A stretch of DNA of 6,204 nt from an uncultured Caryophanales bacterium. Its GTDB lineage: Bacteria > Bacillota_I > Bacilli_A > RFN20 > CAG-826. The DNA is taken from NCBI GenBank assembly GCA_946410525.1, contig CAMKAQ010000060.1:1-6204 (forward strand). Direction: 5' to 3'. A program made the position numbers and the translations under genes. Below the pieces are notes generated by a model. That model had not been told where the DNA came from. It did not search any database and worked only from the letters and a program-made list of their open reading frames with translations. This document shows positions 1-5,888 of this stretch, piece after piece. Each line of letters begins with the position of its first letter. Positions within the stretch are counted from its first letter, which is position 1.

Positions 1-1034
1 ACAAGGCCTGGGGATTCGATGCCAGCGACATTGATGAAATGAGGATGGTTCTTCGAAGGCTCGATGATGAAATCGTGGTTGCTTGGGGTTGAGCGGTTGC
101 CAGCGTAGACCCTGATTTGCTCGCCAAATGGGATACCTGGGACCATCGCTGTGGCTTGGGCTTTGACGTTGGCAAGAGTCATTGAGTCTGTAGATACGTC
201 AGCGATGTCATCGACTGGCTCACTTGATGGGCCGACGATGTAGTTTCCGCTTGTGGTTCTCGAGACAAGGATGCCTTTTCCTTTCTCGCTTGGGAGAGGG
301 AAAACAACAGAGTTGACGAACTTTTTCCCTGGCAAATCCTTATCGAAATGGTTCAAAACATAGTATTGACCCTTACGTGGAGTGATGTGCCAAGAGATGT
401 CATCCATCATCTTAGCGAACTTGTCGCTAGAGAGGCCGGCGGCATTGATGACGACCTTGGCCTCGTATTCGGCTTTGTTCGTTTTGACGATGAAATGATC
501 GCCTTTGTCTTCGACGTTAAGGACGGCTTCCATCAAATGGAGCTCGACACCATTGTCCATCGCGTTTTCCATTGCGTGGCTGGTGAGAGTGAATGGGTTG
601 ATGATTCCGCCAGTTGGGCAGAAAAGAGCGCCTTTGACGTCTTTGGTGATGTTTGGTTCTCTTTCAAGGACCTCTTCTTTTGAAAGGATATGGGCTTCAA
701 CGCCATTGAGCTTAGCGCGCTCCGCTAATTCTTTGAGGGTTGGAAGCTGTTCCTCATATAAGGCTAAGGTCAAAGTGCCATTCATCTCGAATTCGACGTC
801 GAGGTCTTTGCAAACCTCAGGCATCATCTTGTTTCCGAGAACGTTGAATTTGGCTTTGTTGGTGCCAGGAACAGGGTCATAGCCACTATGTGCTATGGCA
901 CTATTAGCCATCGATGTCACATCGCCGACATCGGTTTCTTTTTCAATTACTAATGTGTGGAGCTTATAGGCGGAAAGGCTTCTGGCGATGAAGGAGCCGA
1001 CCGCGCCTGCCCCGATGATTATTACGTCGTGCAT
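1..1034 (-). CDS. FAD-dependent oxidoreductase, GlpA/GlpO/LhgO-like (3' end outside window)
   Basis: Reading the minus strand from ATG at 1034-1032 gives 344 open residues running off the left edge. The start MHDVIIIGAGAVGS carries a Rossmann GxGxxG (G8, G10, G13), with an acidic residue ending strand 2 (LVIEKE, E31). Residues 44-58 (NSAIAHSGYDPVPGT) match the NSxIxHAGxDPxPGT signature of the DAO-type group that includes glycerol-3-phosphate dehydrogenase/oxidase and L-2-hydroxyglutarate oxidase. Further family blocks are VVINAAGLSSD, PRKGQYYVL, NYIVGPSSE, RVYAGNRS and, at the cut end, VAGIESPGL. Such enzymes oxidise a 2-hydroxy acid or glycerol-3-phosphate with FAD at the cytoplasmic membrane or in the cytosol. 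The substrate cannot be decided here. What is missing is either about 30-40 residues (short, Mycoplasma GlpO-like form) or over 100 (form with a C-terminal BFD-type iron-sulfur domain). Family call firm, substrate open. Divergent from pnp. Confidence 0.88.
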   Translation of the reverse strand, partial: MHDVIIIGAGAVGSFIARSLSAYKLHTLVIEKETDVGDVTSMANSAIAHSGYDPVPGTNKAKFNVLGNKMMPEVCKDLDVEFEMNGTLTLALYEEQLPTLKELAERAKLNGVEAHILSKEEVLEREPNITKDVKGALFCPTGGIINPFTLTSHAMENAMDNGVELHLMEAVLNVEDKGDHFIVKTNKAEYEAKVVINAAGLSSDKFAKMMDDISWHITPRKGQYYVLNHFDKDLPGKKFVNSVVFPLPSEKGKGILVSRTTSGNYIVGPSSEPVDDIADVSTDSMTLANVKAQATAMVPGIPFGEQIRVYAGNRSTPSNHDFIIEPSKNHPHFINVAGIESPGL

Positions 1035-1049
1035 GGGACTTAGTATAAT

Positions 1050-1056
1050 CCCCTTT
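1050..1056 (-). promoter_or_regulatory. Candidate Shine-Dalgarno of the FAD oxidoreductase, unusually far from ATG
   Basis: The minus strand reads AAAGGGG here, 15 nt before the ATG at 1034. That is longer than the usual 5-9 nt. The in-frame codons between are GGG ATT ATA CTA AGT CCC, with no ATG/GTG/TTG, so the only nearer start would be a rare ATT or ATA. The protein N-terminus MHDVIIIGAG is the normal position for this family, so I keep the ATG and regard the SD as weak or mis-spaced. Confidence 0.4.
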
Positions 1057-1080
1057 CTGGAATAATCTTAGCAGTAAATC

Positions 1081-1106
1081 CGAGGAAATTATACCGAATA
1101 TCCTCG
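1081..1106. repeat. 6-bp inverted repeat around the -10 of the divergent promoter (operator candidate)
   Basis: CGAGGA at 1081-1086 and TCCTCG at 1101-1106 are perfect reverse complements separated by 14 bp. One arm sits in the -35/-10 spacer and the other immediately downstream of the -10 of the minus-strand promoter, a typical repressor position. A 6-bp match could be chance. It is listed because a related GAGGA/TCCTC motif recurs in both lipoprotein promoters. Confidence 0.35.
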
Positions 1107-1115
1107 AAATGCTAA
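1088..1115 (-). promoter_or_regulatory. Promoter for the FAD oxidoreductase
   Basis: On the minus strand, TTAGCA (1115-1110, 4 of 6 to TTGACA) is followed after 16 nt by a perfect TATAAT (1093-1088). This predicts transcription starting near 1081 and a leader of about 47 nt. The -10 is bracketed by an inverted repeat (1081-1086 and 1101-1106). Confidence 0.6.
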
Positions 1116-1119
1116 CGCT

Positions 1120-1145
1120 CAAGTTTTACTTGTGGTAACATTACC
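1120..1145. repeat. Two adjacent short inverted repeats upstream of pnp
   Basis: CAAGT-TTT-ACTTG (1120-1132) is followed at once by GGTAA-CA-TTACC (1134-1145). Both are perfect 5-bp dyads. If transcription starts near 1165, they lie at and upstream of the weak -35 and would act as DNA sites. If it starts further upstream, they could form small RNA hairpins in a pnp leader. No function can be assigned. Confidence 0.3.
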
Positions 1146-1158
1146 CCGTTCATAATTT
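1130..1158 (+). promoter_or_regulatory. Weak candidate promoter for pnp
   Basis: TTGTGG (1130-1135) with 17-bp spacing to TAATTT (1153-1158), or 15 bp to CATAAT (1151-1156), is the best -35/-10 pair ahead of pnp on the plus strand. Neither hexamer is strong. An alternative further upstream is TTAGCA (1068-1073) with TATACC (1090-1095), spacer 16. The true pnp start is unresolved. Confidence 0.3.
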
Positions 1159-1178
1159 AGTAAGGAAAAAAGAAAAAC

Positions 1179-3401
1179 ATGAAACAAGTATTCGAACTTG
1201 AATTTGAAGGTCGTCACCTTCAAGTTGAAACCGGGGAGATCGCCAAGCAAGCCGACGGCGCGGTCTTCGTCCGTTTCGGTGAGACAGTCGTTCTCTCGAC
1301 TGCCTGCTGCGCCGATGAACCAAAGGGAGGCGATTTCTTCCCTCTCACCGTCGACTATCAAGAGAAACAGTACGCCGCTGGCAAAATCCCTCAGGGATTC
1401 CTTCGCCGCGAAGGCCAGCCAGACGCCCACCAGACCTTAAGCGCACGTCTTATCGATAGACCAATCCGCCCACTTTTCGCTGAAGGCTTCAGAAACGAAG
1501 TCCAGATCATCAACACCGTCATGTCCGCTGAGCCAGATTGCAGCCCAGAGATGACCGCCATGCTCGGCGCTTCCCTCGCCCTTTGCATCAGCGACATCCC
1601 ATTTGACGGCCCAATCGCCGGCGTCATCGTCGGCAGAGTCGATGGCAAGCTCGTCATCGATCCAACCGCTGAGCAGAAAGAGAAATCCGACATCAACCTC
1701 ACCGTCGCTGGAAGCGAATCCGCGATCATGATGATTGAGGCCGGTGCCGACCAGGTCCCAGAGGAAGAGATGCTCGACGCCATCGAATTCGGCTTCGCTG
1801 CCATCAAGAAACTCTGCGCCTTCGAAAAAGAAATCATCGCTGCCGTTGGCAAACCAAAGAGAGAGATTCAGCTCTTCACCGCCGACGAGTCAGTCAAAGC
1901 CCACATTCAGGAAGAGATCGGCGAGAAACTCGTCAAGGCCATCTCCATCTTCGACAAGCTCGAAAGACAGGATGCCGTCGCCGCTCTTAAGAAACAGATC
2001 CTCGATGAATATGACGCCATCGAACCAGAGGCCAAAGACCATAACGCCAAGATGATGATGGTCGCTGACATCCTCGAAGAGATGGAGGCCAATGAGGTCA
2101 GACGTCTCATCATCGAAGACAAGATCAGACCAGACGGACGTAAAGTCGACGAAATCCGTCCACTTAACGCTCAGATCGATCTTCTCCCAAGAGCACATGG
2201 TTCCGCCATGTTCACCCGCGGTCAGACCCAGGTCATCTCCACGACCACCCTTGGTCCTCTCTCCGATGCCCAGATCATCGACACCATCAATGCCGAAGGC
2301 ACCAAGAGATTCATGCATCACTACAACTTCCCACCATTCTCCGTTGGTGAGATCGGAAGAACCGGACGTCCAGGACGTCGCGAAATCGGCCATGGCGCCT
2401 TAGGCGAAAGAGCCCTTAGCTACGTCATCCCAAGCGAGGACGAATTCCCATACACCATCCGCTGCGTCGCTGAAGTCGTCGAATCCAATGGTTCCTCTTC
2501 CCAAGCCTCCATCTGCGCTTCCTGCCTCTCCCTTATGGCAGCTGGCGTTCCGATCAAAGGCATGGTTAGCGGCATCGCCATGGGCTTAATCACCACTGAC
2601 CCAAGCCGTTCCCCAGACAAAGAGACCAACCATTACACCATTCTCACCGATATCCAGGGTCTTGAAGACCACTTCGGTGATATGGATTTCAAGTGCGCCG
2701 GCACCGAAAAAGGCATCACCGCCCTTCAGATGGACATCAAGATCCACGGTGTTACCCGTGAGGTCCTTAGCGAAGCTCTCGCCCAGGCCAACAAAGCCCG
2801 TGCTGAGATCCGCGAAGTCATGAAAGGCGCTATCGCTGAGCCAAGAACCGAAGTCAGCAAATACGCTCCAAAGATGGTCACCTTCAATATCGACCCAGAT
2901 AAGATCCGTGACGTCATCGGCACCGGCGGAAAAGTCATCAACGACATCATCGCCAAGTGCGACAACGTCAAGATCGACGTCGAGGATTCTGGAAGAATCA
3001 CCATCTACCACAGCTGCAAAGAGAGCATCGATGCCGCTAAGGAGATGATCGACAACATCGTCCGTGAAGCCAAAGTCGGCGAGATCTACGAAGGCGAAGT
3101 CACCCGTGTTGAGGAATATGGCGCATTCGTCAACCTCTTCGGCACCACCGATGGCTTATGCCACGTCTCCAGACTTGACTGGAACTACGTCGAAGACGCC
3201 ACCAAGTTCGTCAAGCTCGGTGACAAACTCAAAGTCGTCGTCATCGGACTTGAGGAAGGCAAGATCAAGCTCTCCCACCGTGAGTTCCTTGAGAAGCCAG
3301 AAGGCTATGTCGAGCGCCCAGAGCGCAAGCCAGGAAACGACCGTCCAAGAGGCGGCAAGGATTTCCATGGCGGACACGGCCATGGCGGAAAGCGTCACTA
3401 A
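1179..3401 (+). CDS. pnp: Polyribonucleotide nucleotidyltransferase (PNPase)
   Basis: This is a 740-residue 3'-5' phosphorolytic exoribonuclease that releases nucleoside diphosphates from RNA; as a cytosolic trimer it serves mRNA decay. The first RNase PH core spans about residues 11-145 and contains FFPLTVDYQEK (53-63), FLRREGQP and RLIDRPIRPLF (90-100). An alpha-helical linker follows. The second, catalytic core spans about 325-545, with LLPRAHGSAMFTRGQTQ, GRREIGHGALGERAL, SNGSSSQASICAS and LEDHFGDMDF; D497 and D503 match the E. coli catalytic/metal aspartates D486 and D492. A KH domain (about 563-622, GTGGK loop) and an S1 domain (about 634-703) follow, then a basic Gly/His-rich tail. ATG 1179 is the first start after an in-frame TAA at 1161-1163. 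The only SD-like stretch, AAGGA at 1162-1166, is 12 nt away. All catalytic motifs are intact and the family call is certain. Confidence 0.98.
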   Translation: MKQVFELEFEGRHLQVETGEIAKQADGAVFVRFGETVVLSTACCADEPKGGDFFPLTVDYQEKQYAAGKIPQGFLRREGQPDAHQTLSARLIDRPIRPLFAEGFRNEVQIINTVMSAEPDCSPEMTAMLGASLALCISDIPFDGPIAGVIVGRVDGKLVIDPTAEQKEKSDINLTVAGSESAIMMIEAGADQVPEEEMLDAIEFGFAAIKKLCAFEKEIIAAVGKPKREIQLFTADESVKAHIQEEIGEKLVKAISIFDKLERQDAVAALKKQILDEYDAIEPEAKDHNAKMMMVADILEEMEANEVRRLIIEDKIRPDGRKVDEIRPLNAQIDLLPRAHGSAMFTRGQTQVISTTTLGPLSDAQIIDTINAEGTKRFMHHYNFPPFSVGEIGRTGRPGRREIGHGALGERALSYVIPSEDEFPYTIRCVAEVVESNGSSSQASICASCLSLMAAGVPIKGMVSGIAMGLITTDPSRSPDKETNHYTILTDIQGLEDHFGDMDFKCAGTEKGITALQMDIKIHGVTREVLSEALAQANKARAEIREVMKGAIAEPRTEVSKYAPKMVTFNIDPDKIRDVIGTGGKVINDIIAKCDNVKIDVEDSGRITIYHSCKESIDAAKEMIDNIVREAKVGEIYEGEVTRVEEYGAFVNLFGTTDGLCHVSRLDWNYVEDATKFVKLGDKLKVVVIGLEEGKIKLSHREFLEKPEGYVERPERKPGNDRPRGGKDFHGGHGHGGKRH
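3365..3389 (+). repeat. 10-bp direct repeat encoding His-Gly-Gly in the pnp tail
   Basis: CCATGGCGGA occurs at 3365-3374 and again at 3380-3389, a 15-nt period that keeps frame. It encodes the repeated HGG of the PNPase C-terminus and suggests a small in-frame duplication in a disordered tail. Confidence 0.7.
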
Positions 3402-3410
3402 TTAAAAATT

Positions 3411-3440
3411 AGCCTTGAGTGAAAGCTCAGGGCTTTTTTT
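3411..3440 (+). terminator. Rho-independent terminator of pnp
   Basis: AGCCTTGAG (3411-3419) pairs with CTCAGGGCT (3426-3434) as a 9-bp stem with one T-G wobble, closed by TGAAAG (potentially a GAAA tetraloop on a T-G pair). It is followed by a T7 run ending at 3440. It begins 9 nt after the pnp stop and separates pnp from rpsO. Confidence 0.92.
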
Positions 3441-3441
3441 G

Positions 3442-3469
3442 TTGCAAAGCTACGCTATTTCTTTATAAT
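3442..3469 (+). promoter_or_regulatory. rpsO promoter
   Basis: TTGCAA (3442-3447, 4 of 6 consensus) lies 16 bp from a perfect TATAAT (3464-3469). It sits right behind the pnp terminator, so rpsO has its own transcription unit starting near 3476. Its spacer lacks the GAGGA/TCCTC motif found in the other promoters of this window. Confidence 0.75.
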
Positions 3470-3475
3470 TACCCC

Positions 3476-3559
3476 TGCGACATCTCTTTGATGCAGCCCC
3501 TAAATGCGTTTCGGGGACTCGTCATTGGGAATGTTAAGTAAACGAAAGGAGAAACGCAC
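3476..3559 (+). promoter_or_regulatory. Structured rpsO leader, candidate S15 autoregulatory element
   Basis: The leader of about 84 nt can form a hairpin TGC(GAC)ATC / GATGCA (3476-3495). It can also form a second hairpin, CCCC-T-AAA with TTT-C-GGGG (3497-3516, one T-C mismatch, loop TGCG). GAC 3479-3481 and GTC 3521-3523 could instead close a three-way junction. TGCGTTTC (3505-3512), the loop and 3' side of the second hairpin, is perfectly complementary to GAAACGCA (3551-3558), which runs from the last base of the SD (AAAGGAG, 3545-3551) to the base before the last leader nucleotide. S15 is known to repress its own translation through leader structures, including a pseudoknot in E. coli. 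The structure here is inferred by eye, not matched to a covariance model. Confidence 0.5.
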
Positions 3560-3826
3560 ATGCTCAACAAAGAAGAGAAGAAGAATCTCGTCAAGAAGTA
3601 TGGCAAATCCGAGAAAGACACCGGAAGCGTTGAAGTCCAGGTCGCTATCCTCACCAAGAGAATCAGCGATTTGACCGCTCACCTCAAGGCCAACCACGGT
3701 GATGCCACCGCCAAGAGATCCCTTATGGAACTCGTTGGAAAAAGACGTACCCTTCTTGCCTACCTCAACAAGACTGATCATGACGCCTACGAGAAGTTAA
3801 TCGCTTCCCTTGGCCTCAGAAAGTAA
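3560..3826 (+). CDS. rpsO: 30S ribosomal protein S15
   Basis: This 88-residue protein has the standard S15 length and motif order. It starts MLNKEEKKNLVKKYGKSEKDTGS, followed by VEVQVAILTKRISDLTAHLK, then LMELVGKRRTLLAYLNK, and ends in LIASLGLRK. S15 is a primary binder of the 16S rRNA central domain three-way junction (h20-h22), needed for platform assembly. Small departures from consensus are GSVEVQ where GSPEVQ is usual and GDATAKRS in place of the more common KDHHSRRG, so the usual His of that loop is absent. AAAGGAG (3545-3551) lies 8 nt before the ATG. The gene follows pnp but has its own promoter, leader and terminator. Identification is certain. Confidence 0.98.
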   Translation: MLNKEEKKNLVKKYGKSEKDTGSVEVQVAILTKRISDLTAHLKANHGDATAKRSLMELVGKRRTLLAYLNKTDHDAYEKLIASLGLRK

Positions 3827-3845
3827 GAGGAAAGAAAAAGAACCC

Positions 3846-3872
3846 AAAACTCGGCGAATTGCCGAGTTTTTT
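3846..3872 (+). terminator. Rho-independent terminator of rpsO
   Basis: AAAACTCGGC (3846-3855) pairs perfectly with GCCGAGTTTT (3861-3870) across a GAATT loop. The T run extends to 3872. It lies 20 nt after the rpsO stop and makes rpsO monocistronic. Confidence 0.95.
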
Positions 3873-3894
3873 GTTACTTTCCCTCCTTTGATAG

Positions 3895-3927
3895 TCCTCT
3901 TAGAAAATAATGCTTGAAAAAAGAGGA
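3895..3927. repeat. 7-bp inverted repeat flanking the -35 of the lipoprotein promoter (operator candidate)
   Basis: TCCTCTT (3895-3901) and AAGAGGA (3921-3927) are perfect reverse complements 19 bp apart. They straddle the -35 hexamer, with the right arm inside the -35/-10 spacer. Position and symmetry fit a regulator site, but no family can be named. Confidence 0.4.
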
Positions 3928-3941
3928 TTCGCACTTACAAT
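3914..3941 (+). promoter_or_regulatory. Promoter of the complete lipoprotein gene
   Basis: TTGAAA (3914-3919) and TACAAT (3936-3941) are separated by 16 bp and predict a start near 3948. The spacer contains TTCGC exactly 3 nt before the -10, as does the promoter of the downstream paralogue at 5889-5916. Confidence 0.75.
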
Positions 3942-3951
3942 AGGCTCACAT

Positions 3952-3967
3952 ATGGGTTTAAACCCAT
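3952..3967 (+). promoter_or_regulatory. Perfect 16-bp palindrome in the lipoprotein mRNA leader
   Basis: ATGGGTTTAAACCCAT is a perfect palindrome just downstream of the predicted start of transcription and 7 nt before the SD. As RNA it can fold into a 6-bp stem with a TTAA loop at the extreme 5' end. As DNA it is a possible dimeric regulator site. The paralogue at 5956 has an unrelated sequence but an equivalent hairpin in the same place. Confidence 0.55.
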
Positions 3968-3974
3968 TTTATCC

Positions 3975-3980
3975 AGGAGG
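3975..3980 (+). promoter_or_regulatory. Consensus Shine-Dalgarno before two adjacent ATG codons
   Basis: AGGAGG is a full consensus SD. ATG 3986 is 5 nt away and ATG 3989 is 8 nt away, so either Met of the MMKK start could be used. The second is slightly better spaced. The mature lipoprotein is identical either way. Confidence 0.85.
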
Positions 3981-3985
3981 AATTA

Positions 3986-5632
3986 ATGATGAAAAAACTT
4001 ACATCAGCAGCTCTCTTATCCTTAGCCTTGATTCTCGCTTCCTGTGGCAAACCTGCCGATTCGCAGCCAACCTCAACCGAGAACTCAGATAGCGTTAGCA
4101 CTTCGTTGGAAAGTGACAGCGCCACTAGCACAAGCGAAGAAGCTACTGCCGCCGACAAGGTCAAAGCCTTATTCACAACCTTAGCCGAAACCAATAACGC
4201 CACCTACACTTCAAAAGGCTGGTTCACTGAGCAACATTTCGGAGATGGCATGCTCCATATTCTCGATACGAGCAAGCGCACCACTGTTTGGGGATATGGC
4301 GAAGCCAAGATCGCCAACTTTGGTATCGCCGAGTTCCTTTACACCAACGACACCATGGGCGTTGACACCGAGAATGCCTACATCGTCTCTCCAAACACCA
4401 ACATCGCTTACAAGGATTACAATCACGTCCTCGCTGACTTAGGCGAATCTGGAAAGAACATCGTCTTCGCCGAAGCTTCCCGTACCCACACTTTCAGCAC
4501 CACCGATGCCGAATTCATCCAGTCCTTATGCGACCTTGATGGTCTTAATTTCAGTGGCGCCACCGAAGAATATAGCGAAATCAAAGCCTTCTTCAAACTT
4601 TCCGATGACGGCACTTCCTTGGAGGATATCGGTTATACCCTCAGAGGATCCAAAAGCGGACAATACGAAGACGTTTCATATTCTGGTTGCACTTTGACCA
4701 ATATCGGTACAACAGTCAAGAACGCCAAGGTTGACGCTTACATCAAGAGCAACCCAACCTTCACCGCAGCCAGCGCTTGGGACGCCGATACTCTTACCTA
4801 TTTCGCCCAGTCCGCTGGAAGCGTCAGCTTCACCCTTCCTTTCCCATCTGGAACCAGCTATGCCTATTCCATGCCAGCCAACTCTAGCAACGGTCTTATC
4901 TACACCGACCTCGGATGTGGAAACAAGAACGACGCTTATGGTCAGGCTTTAATCGCTGCTGGCTTCGCTCTTGATGAAGAGAACAGCGTGCCTGCTTCGA
5001 ACACGTACATCTACACCAAGACCATTTCTGAAGCTCAAGGTCTTAAGGGTGCGAAATACGCTATCGTCGGACTTTCCTACATGACTGCCACCGACGAAGC
5101 CGCCACCATCTATCCAAACGGTGCATGGAGCATCTACTTATTTGTCGAAACTCAAACTTCTTTCGAAAACGTCACCCTCGCTGAGGTCAACGCCGAAATC
5201 CAGAGCCACAAGCTCGTTTCAAACCCAGCTGCTTCCATCCTTCCAGCCTTGACCTTAACCTCTGGCTACACCAAGATCGACTATCTCGACGCCAGCGATG
5301 AAATTGCCGATTACCTTAATAGCACCGCTGCTAAGTATAACGTTACCATCAATATACTCGCCTGCTTCTCCAACGAGATCCACATCTATTACCCAGAGGC
5401 CAGTGCCGATGCCGCTATCGCCGACCTTATCTCTCAGGTGACTGCAGCCGGTTTCACTCAAGAAACCAAAAACGGACAGCCAGTTGAAGGTGCTTATTCA
5501 TCTCAGGCCGATGCTGCTGCTGGCGGATCCCTCGAAATCAGCATTGCCAAAGCGCTTGATTCAACCACCAACGCTTACAAAGGCTTCATCTACATCGCCA
5601 TCACTCACGTCGCTTACACCGTCTCCCGCTAA
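3986..5632 (+). CDS. Predicted surface lipoprotein, function unknown
   Basis: I do not recognise a named family. Of 548 residues, the first 20 form a lipoprotein signal peptide: MMKK, a hydrophobic stretch, then LASC with the acylated Cys at 20. Residues 21-55 are a Ser/Thr/Glu linker typical of monoderm surface lipoproteins. Residues 56-245 form a first region starting with the helix-like DKVKALFTTLAE, followed by alternating strand-like segments. The C-terminal half seems to hold two related units, about 272-390 and 417-546. Each contains an Ala-rich helix ending in AGF (325-327, 488-490) and later a strand around a Gly-Ala or Lys-Gly turn (WSIYLF 381-386, FIYIAI 534-539). There are no obvious catalytic motifs or further membrane spans. 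Cysteines are C20, C182, C235, C311 and C460. It has its own promoter, leader hairpin and terminator, and a paralogue follows at 5956. A structural or ligand-binding envelope role is possible but only inferred. Confidence 0.9.
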   Translation: MMKKLTSAALLSLALILASCGKPADSQPTSTENSDSVSTSLESDSATSTSEEATAADKVKALFTTLAETNNATYTSKGWFTEQHFGDGMLHILDTSKRTTVWGYGEAKIANFGIAEFLYTNDTMGVDTENAYIVSPNTNIAYKDYNHVLADLGESGKNIVFAEASRTHTFSTTDAEFIQSLCDLDGLNFSGATEEYSEIKAFFKLSDDGTSLEDIGYTLRGSKSGQYEDVSYSGCTLTNIGTTVKNAKVDAYIKSNPTFTAASAWDADTLTYFAQSAGSVSFTLPFPSGTSYAYSMPANSSNGLIYTDLGCGNKNDAYGQALIAAGFALDEENSVPASNTYIYTKTISEAQGLKGAKYAIVGLSYMTATDEAATIYPNGAWSIYLFVETQTSFENVTLAEVNAEIQSHKLVSNPAASILPALTLTSGYTKIDYLDASDEIADYLNSTAAKYNVTINILACFSNEIHIYYPEASADAAIADLISQVTAAGFTQETKNGQPVEGAYSSQADAAAGGSLEISIAKALDSTTNAYKGFIYIAITHVAYTVSR

Positions 5633-5646
5633 ACCGACGTTTAACT

Positions 5647-5672
5647 AAGCCGGGCCAACACCCGGCTTTTTT
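5647..5672 (+). terminator. Rho-independent terminator of the lipoprotein gene
   Basis: AAGCCGGG (5647-5654) pairs perfectly with CCCGGCTT (5661-5668) over a CCAACA loop. The T run ends at 5672. It sits 14 nt after the TAA stop. Confidence 0.96.
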
Positions 5673-5744
5673 GTTGTCAAAAACCTTGTCAATCTAGGCA
5701 AATACCAACCCAAATAAAATAATTTAGGGGGTTTGAAGCCTACA

Positions 5745-5754
5745 TTTGTACAAA
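5745..5754. repeat. 10-bp palindrome in the intergenic region
   Basis: TTTGTACAAA is a perfect palindrome about 135 bp upstream of the -35 of the second lipoprotein gene. Symmetry alone supports it; the role is unknown. Confidence 0.3.
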
Positions 5755-5792
5755 AGTTATTTGTTTTATTCGTTTTTGCCTATGTTTTCTTT

Positions 5793-5806
5793 ATATTTGT
5801 AAATAT
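5793..5806. repeat. 14-bp AT-rich dyad in the intergenic region
   Basis: ATATTT-GT-AAATAT is a dyad with 6-bp arms. In such AT-rich DNA this may well be chance. Confidence 0.25.
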
Positions 5807-5888
5807 CCCAATTTTGATACCGACTTTGAAATAACGCGTTTTTGCACGGGATTTTGAGCCTAGCCACACACATACGCGAAATTAATTA

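Larger units (their letters stand above)
5673..5888. other. AT-rich intergenic stretch without a supportable gene
   Basis: About 216 bp between the terminator and the next promoter carry no credible ORF on either strand and no tRNA-like fold that I can see. The stretch is far more AT-rich than the flanking genes. It contains a direct repeat TTGTCAA (5674-5680, 5686-5692), several small palindromes and scattered copies of GCCTA. A small RNA or a long regulatory region cannot be excluded. Confidence 0.6.

Noticed and set aside
348..882. Plus-strand open frames of 111 and 125 codons
   Set aside because: They lie antisense to the FAD oxidoreductase, whose minus-strand translation shows clear family motifs throughout. 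The plus-strand proteins show none.
1120..1178. PNPase-autoregulation leader hairpin like that of E. coli pnp
   Set aside because: The dyads are only 4-5 bp as RNA and probably lie upstream of the transcription start, so a processed leader stem-loop is not supported.
1890..2393. Minus-strand open frame of 167 codons inside pnp, and similar ones at 1391-1852 and 2586-3011
   Set aside because: These are shadows caused by the strong C-ending codon bias of pnp. No ribosome binding sites or recognisable protein features, and pnp is intact over them.
3910..4092. 60-codon plus-strand frame overlapping the lipoprotein promoter and start
   Set aside because: It begins before the promoter -35 that drives the lipoprotein gene, has no SD at its ATG, and runs out of frame into a well-supported signal peptide.
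5793..5806. Possible replication- or recombination-related site from AT-rich palindromes
   Set aside because: No integrase, replication gene, DnaA-box cluster or target-site duplication is visible; the short dyad is expected in AT-rich DNA.
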